From contig PETN01000017.1 of assembly GCA_002781365.1 (NCBI GenBank), positions 1 to 64,000 on the forward strand: a DNA stretch of 64,000 bases, read 5' to 3'. Source of the stretch: Sulfurimonas sp. CG01_land_8_20_14_3_00_36_23 (lineage in GTDB: Bacteria > Campylobacterota > Campylobacteria > Campylobacterales > Sulfurimonadaceae). This document shows, piece after piece, positions 63,769-64,000 of this stretch. The notes under the pieces are model-generated. The model was not told the origin of the DNA. It saw only the letters and a program-made list of their open reading frames with translations, and did no database searches. Both the position numbers and the translations under genes were made by a program. Every line of letters starts with the position of its first letter. Positions within the stretch are counted from its first letter, which is position 1.

Positions 63769-64000
63769 TTATTTTAGCTTTGAAAGAAGCATAAAGAGTA
63801 TCAGTGAAACAGCAGAGACTAAAATAATGGTTGCACCAGAAGTGAGATTGAAACTATAAGACAACCAAAGGCCAATAACAGTAAAGAGTGAAGCGATAAC
63901 TCCAGAAATCATCATCATGGAGTAAAGTGAGGAGGAGAGCTTTTGTGCAATGTAAATCGGGATGGTTAGCAGGGCGATAACTAAAATAAGTCCTACAACT
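63769..64000 (-). CDS. Metal ABC transporter permease (ZnuB-like), C-terminal part
   Basis: The partial frame enters from the window's right edge and ends with TAA at 63769-63771. It reads VVGLILVIALLTIPIYIAQK near its start and FNLTSGATIILVSAVSLILF near its end, the last helices of the ZnuB/MntB permease family (the sequence after the Ser-Gly-Ala-Thr turn is typical). About 76 residues are visible. The rest, with the expected ATPase and binding protein, lies outside. Confidence 0.75.
   Translation of the reverse strand, partial: VVGLILVIALLTIPIYIAQKLSSSLYSMMMISGVIASLFTVIGLWLSYSFNLTSGATIILVSAVSLILFMLLSKLK

Overview
The window looks like a chromosomal segment of a low-GC Campylobacterota (epsilonproteobacterium), most like Sulfurimonas or a relative. 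This is inferred from gene content, not from a database search. The markers are a fused CcsBA cytochrome c synthase, a Rieske/cytochrome b/diheme cytochrome c1 bc1 complex, a Csd4/Csd6 cell-shape pair, FlaG behind a sigma-28 promoter, SelD/SelU, a NosL-type lipoprotein-like gene with an ABC system, and a type II secretion/MSHA-like locus in the gene order of the Campylobacter jejuni cts transformation genes. No rRNA, tRNA, CRISPR array, prophage or insertion sequence was seen.

Layout. 1-0.6 kb: internal fragment of a type III DNA methyltransferase. 0.7-10.3 kb (+): ccsBA, a DUF2461 protein, a SNF2 helicase, ferrochelatase, a HAD phosphatase and a membrane-anchored coiled-coil protein. 10.3-28.6 kb (-): an EAL phosphodiesterase, then nine genes of a secretin/ATPase/inner-membrane machine (order L/N-O-P-secretin-AAA-TPR-unknown-ATPase-F), the peptidoglycan trimming pair csd4-csd6, era, hslU, hslV, rplI, an unusual ferredoxin:thioredoxin-reductase-like/rhodanese fusion, and argG. 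Most of this block is tightly packed with 1-8 nt overlaps. 28.7-40.1 kb: flaG (-), an MFS transporter, selD-selU, MATE, ligA, an outer-membrane protein, tlyA, ribF and truD. 40.2-44.4 kb: atpB and petABC. 44.6-57.6 kb (+): gatB, a voltage-sensor-type K+ channel with a second RCK protein, gpsA, an SLC13 symporter, a Ste24-like protease, prmC, and a five-gene NosL/ABC module. 57.7-61.7 kb (-): ftsZ, ftsA and a PpiD/SurA-like chaperone. 61.8-64 kb: bioA, a class II aldolase-like protein and the end of a zinc-type ABC permease.

The main unexplained signal is a short DNA word, WTCCACATGCCAA (reverse TTGGCATGTGGAW). It occurs 17 times exactly and about 26 times with near matches. It lies on both strands, inside genes in several reading frames and between genes, and once as a perfect back-to-back inverted pair that could terminate transcription. 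Chance predicts far fewer than one exact copy. Spacing, strand mixing and terminator-like pairing resemble the DNA uptake sequences of Neisseria and Pasteurellaceae. The same window carries a Cts-like (natural transformation) machine, so a sequence-specific DNA uptake system is the hypothesis I would test first. I know of no description of such a word in this group, but no search was possible.
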